From Linyphia triangularis (Eukaryota; Arthropoda; Arachnida; Araneae; Linyphiidae), in assembly GCA_963978545.1 (NCBI GenBank), contig OZ021723.1, forward strand, positions 1,426,001 through 1,490,000: DNA of 64,000 bases. Reading direction: 5' to 3'. The position numbers and the translations under genes are program-made. Of the stretch, positions 1 through 44,651 are shown piece after piece. Each line of letters begins with the position of its first letter. Position 1 is the first letter of the stretch. Under the pieces are notes generated by a model. That model was not told the DNA's origin and searched no databases. It saw only the letters and a program-made list of their open reading frames with translations.

Positions 1-45
1 TTGAAAGTTGTGGGGTGTTCAACACCTCAAGTTTTATTTAATTTA
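1..45 (+). repeat. 3' tail of a dispersed repeat (family D) cut by the window edge
   Basis: The stretch starting GAAAGTTGTGGGGTGTTCA resembles the ends of the copies at 43584-44035 (GAAAGTTGTGCGATGTTTCA) and 60440-61065 (AAAAGTCGTAGGATGTTCA). Only the tail is inside the window. Confidence 0.45.
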
Positions 46-405
46 TAAAATAAAATCCCAGCAATATAAACTGATTATTGACATATTTACTTAGATACTA
101 TGGTACACTTGCAAATTAGAATGTCTTAAAATACGACAGAAAAGTGACTAGATTCAGATATAAAATTGAGTCTTAATTTAAGTCACGAATATTTGCAGTA
201 CATTCTTAAAATAAATATTTGATTAGTGATAACAAACATATTTCAATGCATTTTGATTCAGACGGGAATTTATTTAGATTCCCATTCAGGCATAATTGGA
301 TAAGTCTCTGAGGCGTCATACAATAACATTGGCATCAATATGAGGGCATGAGAAGCAAAGGGGTCCAAAGTGATTTTTCTTAACTTTTGAGAAAATACCC
401 ATTAA

Positions 406-987
406 AAGGGGAGTTGGTATCCAAACATTTATAAATAATCAATTTTGTATTACTTATTGTTTATCAAAATTTAAGTTCTCCCAATTTAAAGGTTACCTCA
501 TTTGAAGTAATACCTCAACTAGAAGTATTTTTAATAATTTTTTGAAGACAAAATTGGTAACTATTAGTGCAAGTAAAGTTTTCTTTAAAATGCGTTTTTC
601 TCAAAAATACATTTTTCATTATCCATGTACCTTTTTCTCAGAAACTGAGCAAACCATCTTCCTGAAATTTTTACCACATATTCCTTTTATGTATCTATAT
701 ATACTGAAGAGAGATTTTGTTGTTATTTTAAAAATATTTTTTGTTTTGGCTTTTTCGGCAAACATATTTGAGTGACTTTCGCAAAAATTCATTTAAAAAA
801 AAGTAAATGAATCGCAATCAAAAGCTAACTTCAGTAGAATAACAAGTGTCTGCTAAATGCCCTGAAAAAATAATTAGGCTTCTATGTCAAATACTTTCTG
901 AGAAAAAGGTACATGAAATATGCCAAATTAACATTACTGGTCTATACCAGTAATGTTAATTTGGCATATTTCGTGTACCAACTCCCC
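406..987. mobile_element. TTAA-flanked palindromic MITE (copy 1)
   Basis: TTAA at 402-405 and 988-991 bounds a sequence whose ends are inverted (GGGGAGTTGGTA near 409 and its complement near 977). TTAA duplication is the signature of piggyBac-type insertion. The same 'TTAAGGGGA' start recurs at 15557 and at the 38128 end, so I treat them as one superfamily of non-autonomous elements. Confidence 0.55.
908..979. repeat. Near-perfect 34-bp hairpin with 4-nt loop
   Basis: Arms 908-941 and 946-979 are complementary at 33 of 34 positions around the loop CTAT. The left arm begins GGTACATGAAATATGCC. It sits at the right end of the TTAA element and would form a very stable RNA stem if transcribed. 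Confidence 0.9.
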
Positions 988-2719
988 TTAAAGTTTATTA
1001 TTTATATTAAATTTGTATGAACATTATTTGCTGTTCAAATACTAACCTCTGGGATGAAGACATCAATAGTTTTCAAAGAATTTAGTATACATAAGAAACT
1101 TTAAAGTGTATTTTCTCAAAAGTTAAGATAAGTCACTTAGATCCCTTTGCTTCTCAGTCCCTCATATTTATTTGCTCTTTTCATCATCTTCTGCCAATAA
1201 TTATTTTTGTTACTGCTTTGAAACAAAGGACCTTAGTTCAGTTATTACCTAAGAAGATCCAAATCAAAGTCTGAAAGAACACTTATTTCAAATTCGTCTT
1301 CATCAAACAAGACAGAATTATCAGTTGAAGATTTCTGACAAAAGAAAGAACTGTCGTGAGCTACAATCTTTAAGTCTTATAAATCATGACAATTATACAA
1401 GTTTCATGAATAAGGTCGAAAAGTGTATGTGTCCAAAAATAAATGTTTAGTGTTTTATTTGTTTGAAAAAACCAACAAAAAAACCCAGCTAATTTGAGGG
1501 TTTCCTGAGTGTAAGAAATGATAATTTAATATCATTGTTACTTGATTATTTATTGGTAAGACGAAGAAGTATACGAATTTCAAATTGAACAAGTATTTGC
1601 TATTAGTCAAGACTCATTTTTACACGTAAGCCTTCAGTATTTTGTATTTCCTTATACGTGTAGAATTAAATCTTTGATCTTGGTAAAATGCATTATTTAT
1701 GATTCGATAACTTTTTTTTTTTAAATGTTATTGGTGTTGAAAAAATATAAAATGTATGTGATTAGAACAGAATGAATTTGAGTCAATTACTTTAAATTAT
1801 CATACTGATACTGCGTTCTGAACAACTTGCAATTCATAAGACATGGCGTAACTTTCAACAACAAAAATTTAAAAGTTAAACTTTTTTGCTAATGATGCTG
1901 TTAAATTTTGCTTGTTCATTAAAAGATTATATAGATTGTAGATTGTGTAGAGCTTGTCAAGGACAAATTGGATTTACAGGGTTTATTAAAAAACATGACC
2001 CGATTCTAATCGTGATATTTATAGAATGACGAAGATCTCGTGAATGACAGCTATGCCATTGAACGAGAAGTGGCCTACAGTTTTTAGGAATTGCCACTAA
2101 ATAGCTCTCCAAGTGTGAAAGAGGGAGACATCTCAATGCAGTCTGTTGAGTCATTCTTTTAGATACATCCTGTATTTAGTTTTCTTCATTTGGAGGATTT
2201 TACAACATAAAAATTGTACGTTCTCTTAAATAATGACATGAAAATGCTCATCCAAAGCTCTTTCCTTTGAAGATTATAATGCATTTCGAATCTTAAAGAA
2301 TGACTCTCAGCTTCTCAAGAGATTGGAAGCATGGCGATTTCTCCGACTTTCACGCACGGAGAGTCAAATGACGAAACTCCAACTCTCTTGGCCACACCTC
2401 GTTTAGCGACATAACTTTCGTTCACGAGATCCTAATCGTACCATAAATTTAATGATTTATAATATAATTCTTTTTAATACACCCTGTATTACACCCATTT
2501 TCAAAACCCTTACTAATTTTACATTAAAGAAATTGAAATATATAACATCAAATCTGAATTTATCCACTTTTCGAACAAAGACTAGATTCAATAGTGCTGG
2601 CAGTATTAAGGTGGCAAAGAATTACACTTTTTTGTTGAAACCTGGATTTTTCAAAACTATTTTTTTTTCTCTCACAGAGACCAATTAAATATTTATTATT
2701 AAACGACACTGTTAATTTT

Positions 2720-3180
2720 TTCCTGTAAGTTTTGCTGCTTTTCTCAACTTTTAAACAATGTCAACAGCTGGAAGGATGCAAACGAGCTCACATTCACCAT
2801 CCTGGTGCCACCAACGTACAATATTTTTACAAATTGAGTGAACAAATCAATGTTGTTTCAAATATTGTGGCGACCAGCACATGGAGTCTGATCAGACTGC
2901 CTGCCTTTATGTAGAACTTTTGGCCTGCCATTGAACTGCCTTTATGTAAATTTCACGCCAGTCAACTGTAACCATTATGTACGTTATGCGTATTTATAAT
3001 CTCTGTCTTTGCACAGACTGCCGCTGTCTTAACTGCTTCTGTTTAAGAGCAGGATCACTTCCTTCAGGGAAGTAGTTGTTATTATCTAGTCATTTACAGT
3101 TTTTAATAAATTATGTTAAGTTTGCGATACTAGTCTTTCTACGCTTTATTTACACGATCGAGTACGACGTTTGGACAATA
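2720..3180 (+). mobile_element. Possible LTR remnant
   Basis: The base composition differs from the surroundings (less AT). A TATA-like TATTTATAAT near 2991 is followed about 110 bp later by AATAAA near 3106, the order expected of LTR promoter and polyadenylation signals. I could not find convincing TG..CA ends or a target-site duplication. A 60-codon ORF here (2732-2914) has no motif I recognise. Confidence 0.25.
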
Positions 3181-3956
3181 TATTGTAGTATTTAAATAAC
3201 GTGTCACTGACTTTCCCAATCTGTTGAAAGCCTATTTGAGATCTTGACCAACACGACACTTAACAGAAAATTATATTTGTTAAACTTAGAGCATAACAAC
3301 TGAGGAGAGAGATAAAACTAATTCTAATCCTCAAGATAGATGAAGAAGACACTAGATTAAAATGATTACAAATATAATTTTTTAAATTTAAAGCAAAAAT
3401 TGTTTTAAGTCACATTTTTTTAAATATTCGTATGTAAGGCTGGTAATCTTCTATTTCAAATACAAAGCAATAACTTTTTCTCCCTATGTCTAATAGTTAT
3501 TAGGAGCGACCCCATAAACAATCAGTACTTGGGTGGCTAGAAATTTTATAGCATTAATTTCAATTCACTGCAATAGGTACAGAGTAGCCCAAACATATTA
3601 AATGACCACAGTCAGTCACCCATCAGTGCTGGCCCAGGTGATTTGTTTTTACTGGGATATTTTTATTTTTCAGAATTCTACGAGTATTGGAAGTATCTTA
3701 ATAAAAAAAAAAAACCTTCAATTTTTTAAAAAAAAAGAATAATTAAAAAACACTGTTTAAATTTTTAACATTCTGTTTGTCAAAAACGCAAGACCAAAAC
3801 TACTTACATTTAATTTGAAAAGGGTATATTATATTTGTGTATGAGAAAAGTGCTCAATTCTACCAAAAGCGCATGGAGAGAAGGGAGAGGAGCAGCGAGA
3901 GTTGATTGGTTGTTTTGCAGTTTTCTGGAGGAACTACATTGAGTCCAAAGTGTTCC

Positions 3957-4165
3957 AGGTTACGATTTACTATACGATGCTCCTTAGCGTGTTTTTAAAC
4001 TCGCCAAATTGAAAATGACGTCAAAAGACTGTGTCCCCTATTAAAAACACACCCTGTGTTGCCCAATCCAAATGGTCACTAGGGTTGCCGGAAAACCTCG
4101 GTGCCGAATCTCCAATTTTCAAAAACTCGCCAAGGTGCATCGTATAGTAAATTTTAACCGTGTGC
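3957..4165. mobile_element. Small foldback MITE
   Basis: TTTACTATACGATGCTCCTT near 3966 and its complement near 4130 form arms of about 45 bp that also include the AAACTCGCC segment. The element is about 0.2 kb with no ORF. It contains one TGACGTCA octamer at 4016-4023. Confidence 0.7.
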
Positions 4166-5093
4166 CGTAATTCTGTAACTGGGTAACTCTATCAACGACT
4201 CGAAATTGCAATTTTGTTCTAACTTGGTAAGATGAAGCGCCTGGGCTAACACTTATCTTTTCACACGAATAAGATGTTTAAAATACAAAGAAATCTCTCT
4301 GCCTTGTGTAAACAATCCTGCGAAAGCTTGAAAATATACACGCCATTACAATGTTTTAAAGCAAATAATCCCGAGTCAATGAAATAACTTAAAACATTTG
4401 ATGCTTATATCAAAGAAATGTACTTACAAAATGCACGACAAAAAGGAAGAAAACAATGCACGTAACACTACTCTCATTATTGTAACAATTAGATTTCCCT
4501 AATGCTTCCATTATAAGATTGAAATGAATGCCTAATAATGCTATTGTTTTTAATACATTTGTATTATCGAAAATGAAATAGATTAATGAAATATGTTACA
4601 CCATACTGAAATTCAAATTCAATCTTTAAAAAGTGCAATTTAAATATTAGCCTCTGCGAATGGGCAAGAACGTAATGGCGAAAGTTCCCAAATATTCAAT
4701 ATCGTCAAAAACAACTGAATTGTATTAATACTAATATAAGTGCTTGAAACTCAACCACAAGTATTTGTATTTAATAGCTCTTGAAATATCGAAGCCCAAC
4801 TCTTATATCTCTATTTGGAGTCAATTCATGAACTTTCCTAAAGTCATGGAAGTATTTTTTCTCTTGACATGGGAAGCACTTCCGACAAAATTTGGTGTAA
4901 TCATACTTATATTATCGAAAGCTTCAATTTAATGTATGACACAGATCCGTAAGATTTATAGGTTAACCTTATTGTTGTAACAATTTGCAAAGTGACTTCC
5001 AGTTGCCATTTCCAGTTGCCATTTCCAGTACTCATGTCGTAAATTGTGGTTGAATTCTAGTGTAGGAGCTTGTGTCTCAGTTAACATATTGCA

Positions 5094-5625
5094 AGTGTCT
5101 GTAACATTTAAAGTTTTGGCTGGGAGCAGCCTTATTAGTGTCAGCTCTTCACTGCATGGATACATACATTGACTACATCCCATTTGCGGTAAATTTCTTT
5201 AATGATTTCATTCTACATTTTCAATGAATGTGTCTGTAACATTTGAGGTTTTGCCTGGGATTAGCCTTAATAGTGGCAGGTCCTTACTACATTGACACCA
5301 CATCCCATTTGCGGTCAATTCCTTTAGTGATCTTATTCTACATTTTCCTTTTAGGCGTCTGTACATTTGAAGTTTTGCCTGGAATTAGCCTTAATAGTGG
5401 CAGCTTCTCACTACATTGACACTACACCCCATCTGCGGTCAATTTCTTTAGTGATTTCACTCTATATTTGTCTTTTATGCGTCTGTAACACTTGAAGTTT
5501 TGCCTAGGAGTTGCCTTATTAGTGGCAGCTTCTCACTGCATTGATGCAATGTATAGGTCGTCTCATTTGCGGGAAATTTCCTTTGTTATTTCAATCTGCA
5601 TTTTCCATTAATCCTGCATTTCCCA
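5094..5625. repeat. Tandem satellite, about four 130-bp units
   Basis: Each unit starts TGTCTGTAACATTTRAAGTTT and contains GCCTTA-TAGTG-CAG, CACTACATTGAC, CATTTGCGGTCAATTT and CATTTTC in the same order. Units start near 5094, 5229, 5357 and 5479 and diverge by perhaps 10-20%. A short 12-bp triplication (TTTCCAGTTGCC) lies just before it at 4998-5028. ORFs that cross it are incidental. Confidence 0.85.
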
Positions 5626-6494
5626 TTACTCTCAAAATAGAAATTACTTTAATACTTGTCAAAGGTTAGAGATAAATTTATACCTATCACTTAGCAGATC
5701 TTTCTTCCATGACGTAAAACATACCCAAGACTCGATATGCCATCAGTTCGATATGGGAGGAGAGATCTACCATTTACGTGTGTCCCAAAGGTGTAAGATG
5801 ACATCTTCCAACATATCTGATCCTAAAAAATAGTTTTATTCCAACTGTAGAACCTAGAAATTCAAGGAAACGTGGAAATTTACGCTTCGCTAACCGCCAA
5901 AATTGATGTTTCTATCTTGGTAATTATAAACATTTTCTCTTCCTTATTCGAATCAGGGTCTCCGAAACAATTGATTGTAAGAAACCTTATCTGACCATTG
6001 ACATTATTTTTTTTCTTCTTGAACCTCTTTTTAGCATTGTAAAAACCTTCCGGAGTTGTCCCAAAAAGTGAAAATAAACCGTAAATTTTTTGGGGGGTCT
6101 TTTTATTTACCAGGATTAGCCAGCGAGTTCGTAAAGGTAAGATTCTTTTTAACTATATCATGTTGAAAGATAATTGTTAAAATGCAATATAAATTCCATC
6201 TGAAAGTCTAAAAAAATTATCTAATAGTGCTCATGAAACATATGATATATTTTTGACAGTATACAATAAATTTCCTTTTACTCATTTTGACCAAATTCTT
6301 AATTTACATTCTTTGAAAGAATTTATGAACTTCATAAGAGAATTTATGAATTTTATAACAGAATTTATGAATTTTATAAAGCAATTCATGAATTTTATAC
6401 ATTTAAAGTCTACAAAGCAATAGCTGATAATACACACCCCTCGTTTAACATTTGTCCTTATATCGAAAGAAAATTATCTGATAAGTTTTTCAGA

Positions 6495-6645
6495 TTTGTT
6501 TGGTCAGCAACACGAGGGCTATAATGCATCGATTTGACAAGCCAGCATACATTTACAAACACGCATGCCTTACACGGGACTCGAACCAGCAAACTTCGCG
6601 GTCTAGAAGCTAGCACGCTAACCACTATACCGTTTGGTAGGCAGA
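6495..6645 (-). mobile_element. tRNA-derived SINE, copy 1 (minus strand)
   Basis: Read on the minus strand it starts at GCCTACCAAACGGTATAGTG, has a box A (TAGTGGTTAGCGTGC) and a box B (GGTTCGAGTCC) of an RNA polymerase III promoter, then a body shared with the copies at 29800 and 60096. It is flanked by an exact 11-bp duplication, AGTTTTTCAGA, at 6484-6494 and 6646-6656. Its 3' end is shorter than in the other copies. Confidence 0.92.
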
Positions 6646-6917
6646 AGTTTTTCAGAAAAGTTGAAGGAGGTGAAAATACAAGCTATATGGGAAAAAAAAA
6701 GTACATAACGCCAGGCTTTCAATGAAAATAAACTTTAAAGAAAATTATAACTGGGAAATGTGTCATTATTCTATTGTTCTGTATGTAAGTTAAGTGCGTC
6801 TAAGTTTCAGAAACCTTTCGTCTTCATCTTGAAACTAAAGTAAATAATAAATAAGTAAATAGTAAATAGGTAAGTAATAATAATAAAGTAGATAAAAACG
6901 ATTGATCATAAAAAAAA

Positions 6918-7858
6918 TACCTTAAATCAGGGTTACTTAGACCCTAATGGTGTTCTTGGACCCATAATGGTATATGTCGTTCCTGATACTGGTTTATTGA
7001 AATGCTCGACGTAGTTCTTAAAGATACACTCTACCATCTAAACTTTAATGTTATTATTGTATTTAAAAAAAAAAAAAAAAAAAAAGTGGATTTCCTTTGT
7101 TTGAATTTATATGAAAAAATAAAAATTTATTTTAATTTTTAAAAATTTTAAAAAATTTAAATTTTTTATACATATTTTCAAATGCTAAGGCTATTTTAAA
7201 TACAAAAACCTTTTCCTACAATTTAGTCTACAAAATTCTTTGAAGCATTTCATAAAAGAATTGGTATTAAAATTTAGAATATTCGTAGTAATTATTTAAT
7301 ATAACAGTTTATGCATAATAACACTAAATTTTTATATGTCTGATATAATTTTACTTTAACGTCATAAAAATAAAAATAAAAAATGCATCATATTTTTTTT
7401 AAATAGAATGCCAATTTATAAAATAGACATATTTTACAACATGCTGTAAAACTGTAAAATGTCTCCATTAATTAAAAAAAAAAAAAAGCCTTAGCATTTT
7501 AAAACCTAATATCAACAAAAAACAAACAGTGAGAAAAATCGATTTAAAATGTTCACTTCTTAAGAAGATCATCCTATCATCCAGCATGAAATATCACCTA
7601 ACTCATTAAAAAATTTAGCTACAGATTTAAAATGTTGCATTCCTATTTAGAAGACTTCAAACTATAATTGTATCAAATAAATAAAATTGGAAAATTTTGT
7701 AATTTTTAGGGTCGAGTACCCCCTTAAGTCAGCCGCGAGATACTAAGAAATACGTCGGACATTTCAATAAACCAACCAGTATCAGAAGAAATCTACATCA
7801 CTCTATAATTCTAGGTCCAAGGTAGCGCCTTGGGCCCAAATAACCCTGATTTACGGTA
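6918..7858. mobile_element. Foldback element, about 0.94 kb
   Basis: The stretch CTTAAATCAGGGTTACTTAG near 6921 is inverted at the right end (CCCTGATTTACGGTA near 7845). Arms continue with ACTGGTTTATTGAAATG and CGACGTA blocks, giving imperfect arms of about 110 bp. The TA dinucleotide is present at both ends. The middle is very AT-rich with a poly-A run at 7062-7085 and no ORF. Confidence 0.7.
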
Positions 7859-8324
7859 TATGATTCAGTGATGGGTTCACCAAATGGGACGATGATTTAT
7901 ATTTTACAGAGTTTTTTCTTCCAACCTGAGAAAAAATTCATTTTGTTCATAAATACTCTAAACATTTCTAGAACTGAAGCTTAGTGTCCTGTAATGTAGA
8001 ATAATTTTTGATCACCTTATATCTTCCAACGCTCTTTTATGAATAAAAAAAGTTAAATTGCTCAGATAGAATTTCTAGAAATAATAAAAAAAGTAGCGCT
8101 ATCAAAAAAATTATATTTAATTGCGGAACAAATTACATCGCTAACACTGTCAGTAAATTTTCTCGGACGCATTGCTAATTTTCGAATTGTAAATAACGTA
8201 AGAGTGAAAAAATATATTTTTGAAAAAAAAAAGAAAAAAGTTTTTATTATATTTCGAGATTTATTAGCTTTATTACATATGTATTAGTTGATATCTATAA
8301 TATTAAAACAAAGACCTTCTAATT

Positions 8325-8353
8325 TGAATTTTGAAGAACAGAATGTCAAAATT

Positions 8354-8387
<34 letters not shown>

Positions 8388-8510
8388 AATTAAATTTATT
8401 TTTTACAAAACGACTTCCAATTGGGCTGCAGCTCTGAAATTTTAAACGTAAGTGATTTTGTTCTTCTAATTGGACTTTTGAAAAACAGAATGTTAAAATT
8501 TGAATTATTA
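8325..8510. repeat. Dispersed repeat family E, copy 1, with (AT)n
   Basis: The blocks GCAGCTCTGAAATTTTAAACGTAAGT, TCTAATTGGACTTTTGAAAA and CAGAATGTTAAAATTT also occur in the same order at 55240-55440. A TA/AT microsatellite at 8358-8384 interrupts it. No ORF of note. Confidence 0.65.
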
Positions 8511-8539
8511 TTTTTTTTTTTCATTTTTATTACTAAACT

Positions 8540-11500
8540 TCTAATAGGGCAGTGGTGATTATGTTTTTGTATTAACAGGAGAAAAAATTTTAGAGGTCGG
8601 GAATATCGATCAAAAAAATTATCGATACTTAATCGTTGCATGGAAAAATGTATCGATGAAATAAAGATACATCGATACACGACTTTTCTTTAATGATGTT
8701 CAATTCTGCCGTAAGTGAAGGTATTTGGGGGAAATATCCAGATTACCCCATGTAAAGGAACCTTTTTCTCTAAATAAAATGGGTCTATTAAAAAAAAATA
8801 AAAAAATTATGCTTTCGTTTAATTGTTGCAGTTTATTTAAAAGCATCAAGCGAGCTTTGACATTAACCAAAATGGAAATACAGAAAATTAGTTTATAAAA
8901 GCTATATTTCACTTTGTCTCTTTATTGCAGGGCTGGCATTTTTTGTACTCAGATTTTCATAATGATTACTGATCATTAGGTTTTAAACAACTTTATTAAA
9001 AAATTTCAACTGTCTTCTGTACCTACCTAAAATTAAAATAACTAATTATTAATCGATTATGCTATCACTGTAATATTCGTAATAAATTAATCGTTTTAAT
9101 AAACGTGTTTTTATAATTAAATGTTTTTAAAAGTCTAAAAAATCTTTAGGGTTGGAATTTGTGTATTGTAATTTGAGGATCGGGGGTTATATATTCAAGA
9201 AACAAATTTTTTTTTTTTTTTAATTTGGCCTTAGAGCAGTTGCCAAAGGACTGAAATTACAAATATAAATAATTCGATGAGAAAACAGATAAATATAAGG
9301 TAATATTTTATGTATTATTAAAAGCGTGTTATTATTAACGTTTTATTAAAACGTTAGGTAATATTTTACAAAAAAAACCACTGATGTGATTGTCCTGGAA
9401 GGTAATGACGATTTAAATTATACAGTGGACTTTCGTTAATAACACTTTTTGACACCTCATCTATACTTCAGGTACTAAATCATACAGAGTGGTCATAAAG
9501 AAACTTTGCCGATATATGGATCTCTAACCTCCGTTTCGTTCAACAGATCGAGATGAGATTTCAGGTATTGTTATTCAGAAGTATGAGCTCGGTTTTCTGA
9601 GAATGATTACAAAATGTCGCCCACGGTTGCGGTTATAGTTAAAAAAACTCGAAATTTTAGAAAGACAACATCTACTTTTTCCAATCGCACAACACTCAGC
9701 GCATGCTAAAACCCTAAAGAGCGTTAGAATGGTACGTGTATAACAAAACACGGAAGGCGTTATGCACCCACAGAAAAACAGCAATCTTTCTAACAGTATC
9801 CATATTTCATGATTGTCCACAACACAGAAAATTTAACAATTCATTCCTCGTTAATCAGGCTTAAATTTATTCTTGAATAAAAATTAAAAAATAGATGAAG
9901 CCAATACGAACCAAAACACAACAACTACATACTAATAAATTATCTTACCTTTCATTACATTATGCTTTCTCTTCAAATGAAACCCCATGTTTGGGGTGTT
10001 CCTGTGTGTTTCATATATTTTAGAACAATATTTACATTTCACTTTGATGTGGTCATTTTAAAGCTTTGTGAAATGTCGCAAACTCAAGACTTTACTTTTA
10101 GTTGAGGTGCCATTTTCACTGCCTCCAGCACAAACTCCGGTGTTTGAAAAAGCAATACTAAAGACAATAAAAAAAGCACATGGTTCGTTTTTTTATAGCT
10201 GAATATTGCATTTGCGTGAGCATGAATAATTTTCTGGCGCCTGATATCTAGTATTATTGGAGACAGGGTGTTATAAAAAGAAGTATTAATTTCTTTTTTT
10301 GTATAATCATTTATGTGTTGTGTCTCCCAACTGCTGGAAAATGTTTCGCTTTTTAATAGTCATCAGATATAAAACCTTGAAATTTATTTTTAGAAATCAA
10401 TTGAGTATATTCTATACTGCCTTTGGGTGTTAGGTAATTTTTTTCATTATTTCTGTTACTAGGTAGAAATAAAATGTTACTTTTTTTGCATTTTTATGTC
10501 TTCTAGTTCATATATTCTATATAACGTGATTTTTTTAAATAATTCTCAGAGAGAAAATGTTTTAAATGTTAATTATCATTTCCTTAGGAACCTCAATCCA
10601 CATGTTCGCAAAATTAATGATTTGAGCTTAATACTGGCAGTCTTACACCTCCCTGCAAAAAATCCTGCCGGCGTCCATGGAAAGAGATATATAATCCACA
10701 TCAACAAAACAATACTACATTGCTTTCAGTTTAATTTGTTTTGATGAATTTGCTTGAAAATATATACGCTAATACGCTAATAAGATAGTGATTTTATTCG
10801 TTACATATTTATTTGTATAAATATATGTTACTGATATTTGTTTCAAATTCTTTTGACTTTCACAATTTTATGTGAAAATTATTAAAACTAAAGGATTTAA
10901 CAACAAATAAAATAATCGGTATTCAATTGTCTATTTCATTTAACTACGCTTCAAGAAATGGAGTCTCAATGTTTATTTTACATTTTGAGTGAATCCCTTT
11001 TAACGAAATAATAATTCCCGTATAGCACAAATCCTCTCTTCCAAATCAGAATTCAAGATTAGCATCAGTATTTTTTTTTTCATTTTTATGTTTGCTTAAC
11101 AATGAAACATTTAGCGAGCTTGGTTTCGAGTAGCAATAAACCTTTTAGAGAGAGAAGCAAACCTGTTCTCGAAGCTCCAAAATCTGGGACTTTTACATCA
11201 ATGACGGGGCTCCGCAACGCAGGGCCAAGCAGCTACTTTATAAATACTTTTTTTTTTTTTTTGATTGATTCCACTTCTATAAAATAAGGAAGCATGGAGA
11301 ACAATGAATGTTGTCATCAAATATCTAAAGAAGAATAAAAAAGAGAGGAAACCGAAAATCATTCACATAAGTAATCTGCACGTGAAATTAAAATATGGAA
11401 TCTTAGCCTTCGATTGCAAAATTTTCTAGATTATTTTTTTTATTTTACTCCCAAACAAAGAAAATAATTATCCCAGTTTCCTAATACGTTTTTTTCGGTC

Positions 11501-12660
11501 TCTCTCTCTCTCTTTCTCTAAGAACAGCTTAATGGTTTCAAATTAATACATATTTTTGTAATTTTGACTAAAATAGTATTGCATAATTGGAAAGTATATA
11601 TTCAAATAAGATGCAAAATTATCTTACAATTTGCGAATATTATGGAATGCTTATATTATAACTATATCGTTGCCGCAAATAACATATATGTCATTTATTT
11701 TCCTATTAGTCTTTTATAAACGTAATATAGGTAATTTTAAATTTATACGTAATTTTGCTTAACTTATTTATACCTAATTTTTTGTGTGGCTATCTTACTA
11801 TAATTACTTATGTGGGATCATAAGGTACGAGGAAGTTTTACTATCTTTTAATATTTTCCTACATTAGGTAGACCGACAAATTAGTTTATTTTAATACACT
11901 CATGAATGATTGTTTACTTAAAATTTATGCAAAACTTAATTATATTAGATTTATATATTAATATGTAATGCAATTTAAAATTGAAACCATTAAGCATACA
12001 TATACATTTAAGATATTTTTCTTAAAATTTTATGTTGCAATTTTAAAAATTTATGCAGTGTATTAGAAATAAATATGAAACATTTTTAGAAATTAAATGT
12101 TTGCATTTATTATTTAGTTAGTTAATTTAAATGACTATTTAGGGCGTTATTGGAACGGACATAATTAACTTTAAGTTTATTTTCTTTGCAAATAATAGAT
12201 ATTTTATTGAAACTTGTTCGTTCATAGAATTGTGAATTTGGCTTTAATACTTATTTAATTTCAAATTTTTTGATAAAAGGTTAGAAAATTACATAGTTTT
12301 TAACAAAAAACTAAGATTAAAGGTATATAAAATTCTGCTCATAAATATATATATATAGAATAGATTTTTCCTAAAACATACTCATGACCATCTACAAGTT
12401 TCAGAATCCTTACAATATTTCCCCTAAATCCTGAATTGTTCTATTTAATCATATTAAATTATTTATGAATATTGTAAAGCATATAATTAATTTAAATATC
12501 CAGTGTATTAATTATTTTAAAAAGAATCACAAACCTTTAAACCTTTATTCTGCTTAACTTTTGTGTATGCTTGATATGATGGACCATGCAATGGTGGCAA
12601 TTTTAAATTTTAACTCGTTTGAAGTTGAGTTTACGATTTTAGTTTTTGTAATACTTTTTT
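8540..12660. other. Upstream intergenic DNA without recognisable genes
   Basis: AT-rich sequence with scattered homopolymers and a short CT microsatellite (11498-11519). All open frames are under 95 codons, low in complexity and without motifs. An untranslated first exon and promoter of the SEC14-like gene should lie here or further upstream, but I cannot place them. The less AT-rich patch 9480-9830 may be an old repeat fragment. Confidence 0.5.
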
Positions 12661-12731
12661 AATACTTCTAATAATGAACTGAAATTCATTTTTGCTGTAG
12701 TGTTACAGTTCGAGAGACACCGAAGGTAACT

Positions 12732-44232
<31,501 letters not shown>

Positions 44233-44269
44233 CTAATATTTAGAAGATTTGTGATATGAAAATGTTTCA

Positions 44270-44275
44270 ATTAAA
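44270..44275 (+). terminator. Candidate polyadenylation signal of the SEC14-like gene
   Basis: ATTAAA, the commonest variant hexamer, lies 38 nt after the stop codon, and a GT-rich stretch (AGTAGTTTGTGCG) follows directly. This would give a very short 3' UTR. Later AT-rich hexamers could also serve; transcript data would decide. Confidence 0.35.
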
Positions 44276-44651
44276 GTAGTTTGTGCGTAGAGAATGTTTT
44301 ATTAAGATTGAACATGTAATTAGATTCAATCTCTTAAATGTTATCATCCGAATATTTAAGTACCTAAAACTCAAATTGTTTATGTGTAAGTAAATGAGGA
44401 TGACAAATTGATATAAATCATTTTCTCTTAAATCTTAACTAATATACGCATCATGTTTGCGAAAAATGAATGCTAAAAAATTGCATTCTCACATAAGAGT
44501 CACAGTTTTATTTTTAAAGAAATATTAATATGATATGTCTTATCGACAGTAACAATTTAGTAACATTTACATCTCCGGCTAAGAAAACATCCGAGAGCAG
44601 CCAATACCAAACCTGCGAACAGTTAAGATAATATAATCATCCGTTAAGATA

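Larger units (their letters stand above)
339..1168. mobile_element. Composite foldback element with outer inverted arms
   Basis: The stretch at 339-400 (AATATGAGGGC, AGAAGCAAAGGGG, TTAACTTTTGAGAAAATAC) is inverted at about 1100-1168, with arms about 65 bp long and a few mismatches. The TTAA-flanked palindrome 406-987 lies directly inside the left arm. No coding potential: the 77-codon ORF within (542-775) is AT-rich and has no recognisable motif. Confidence 0.65.
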
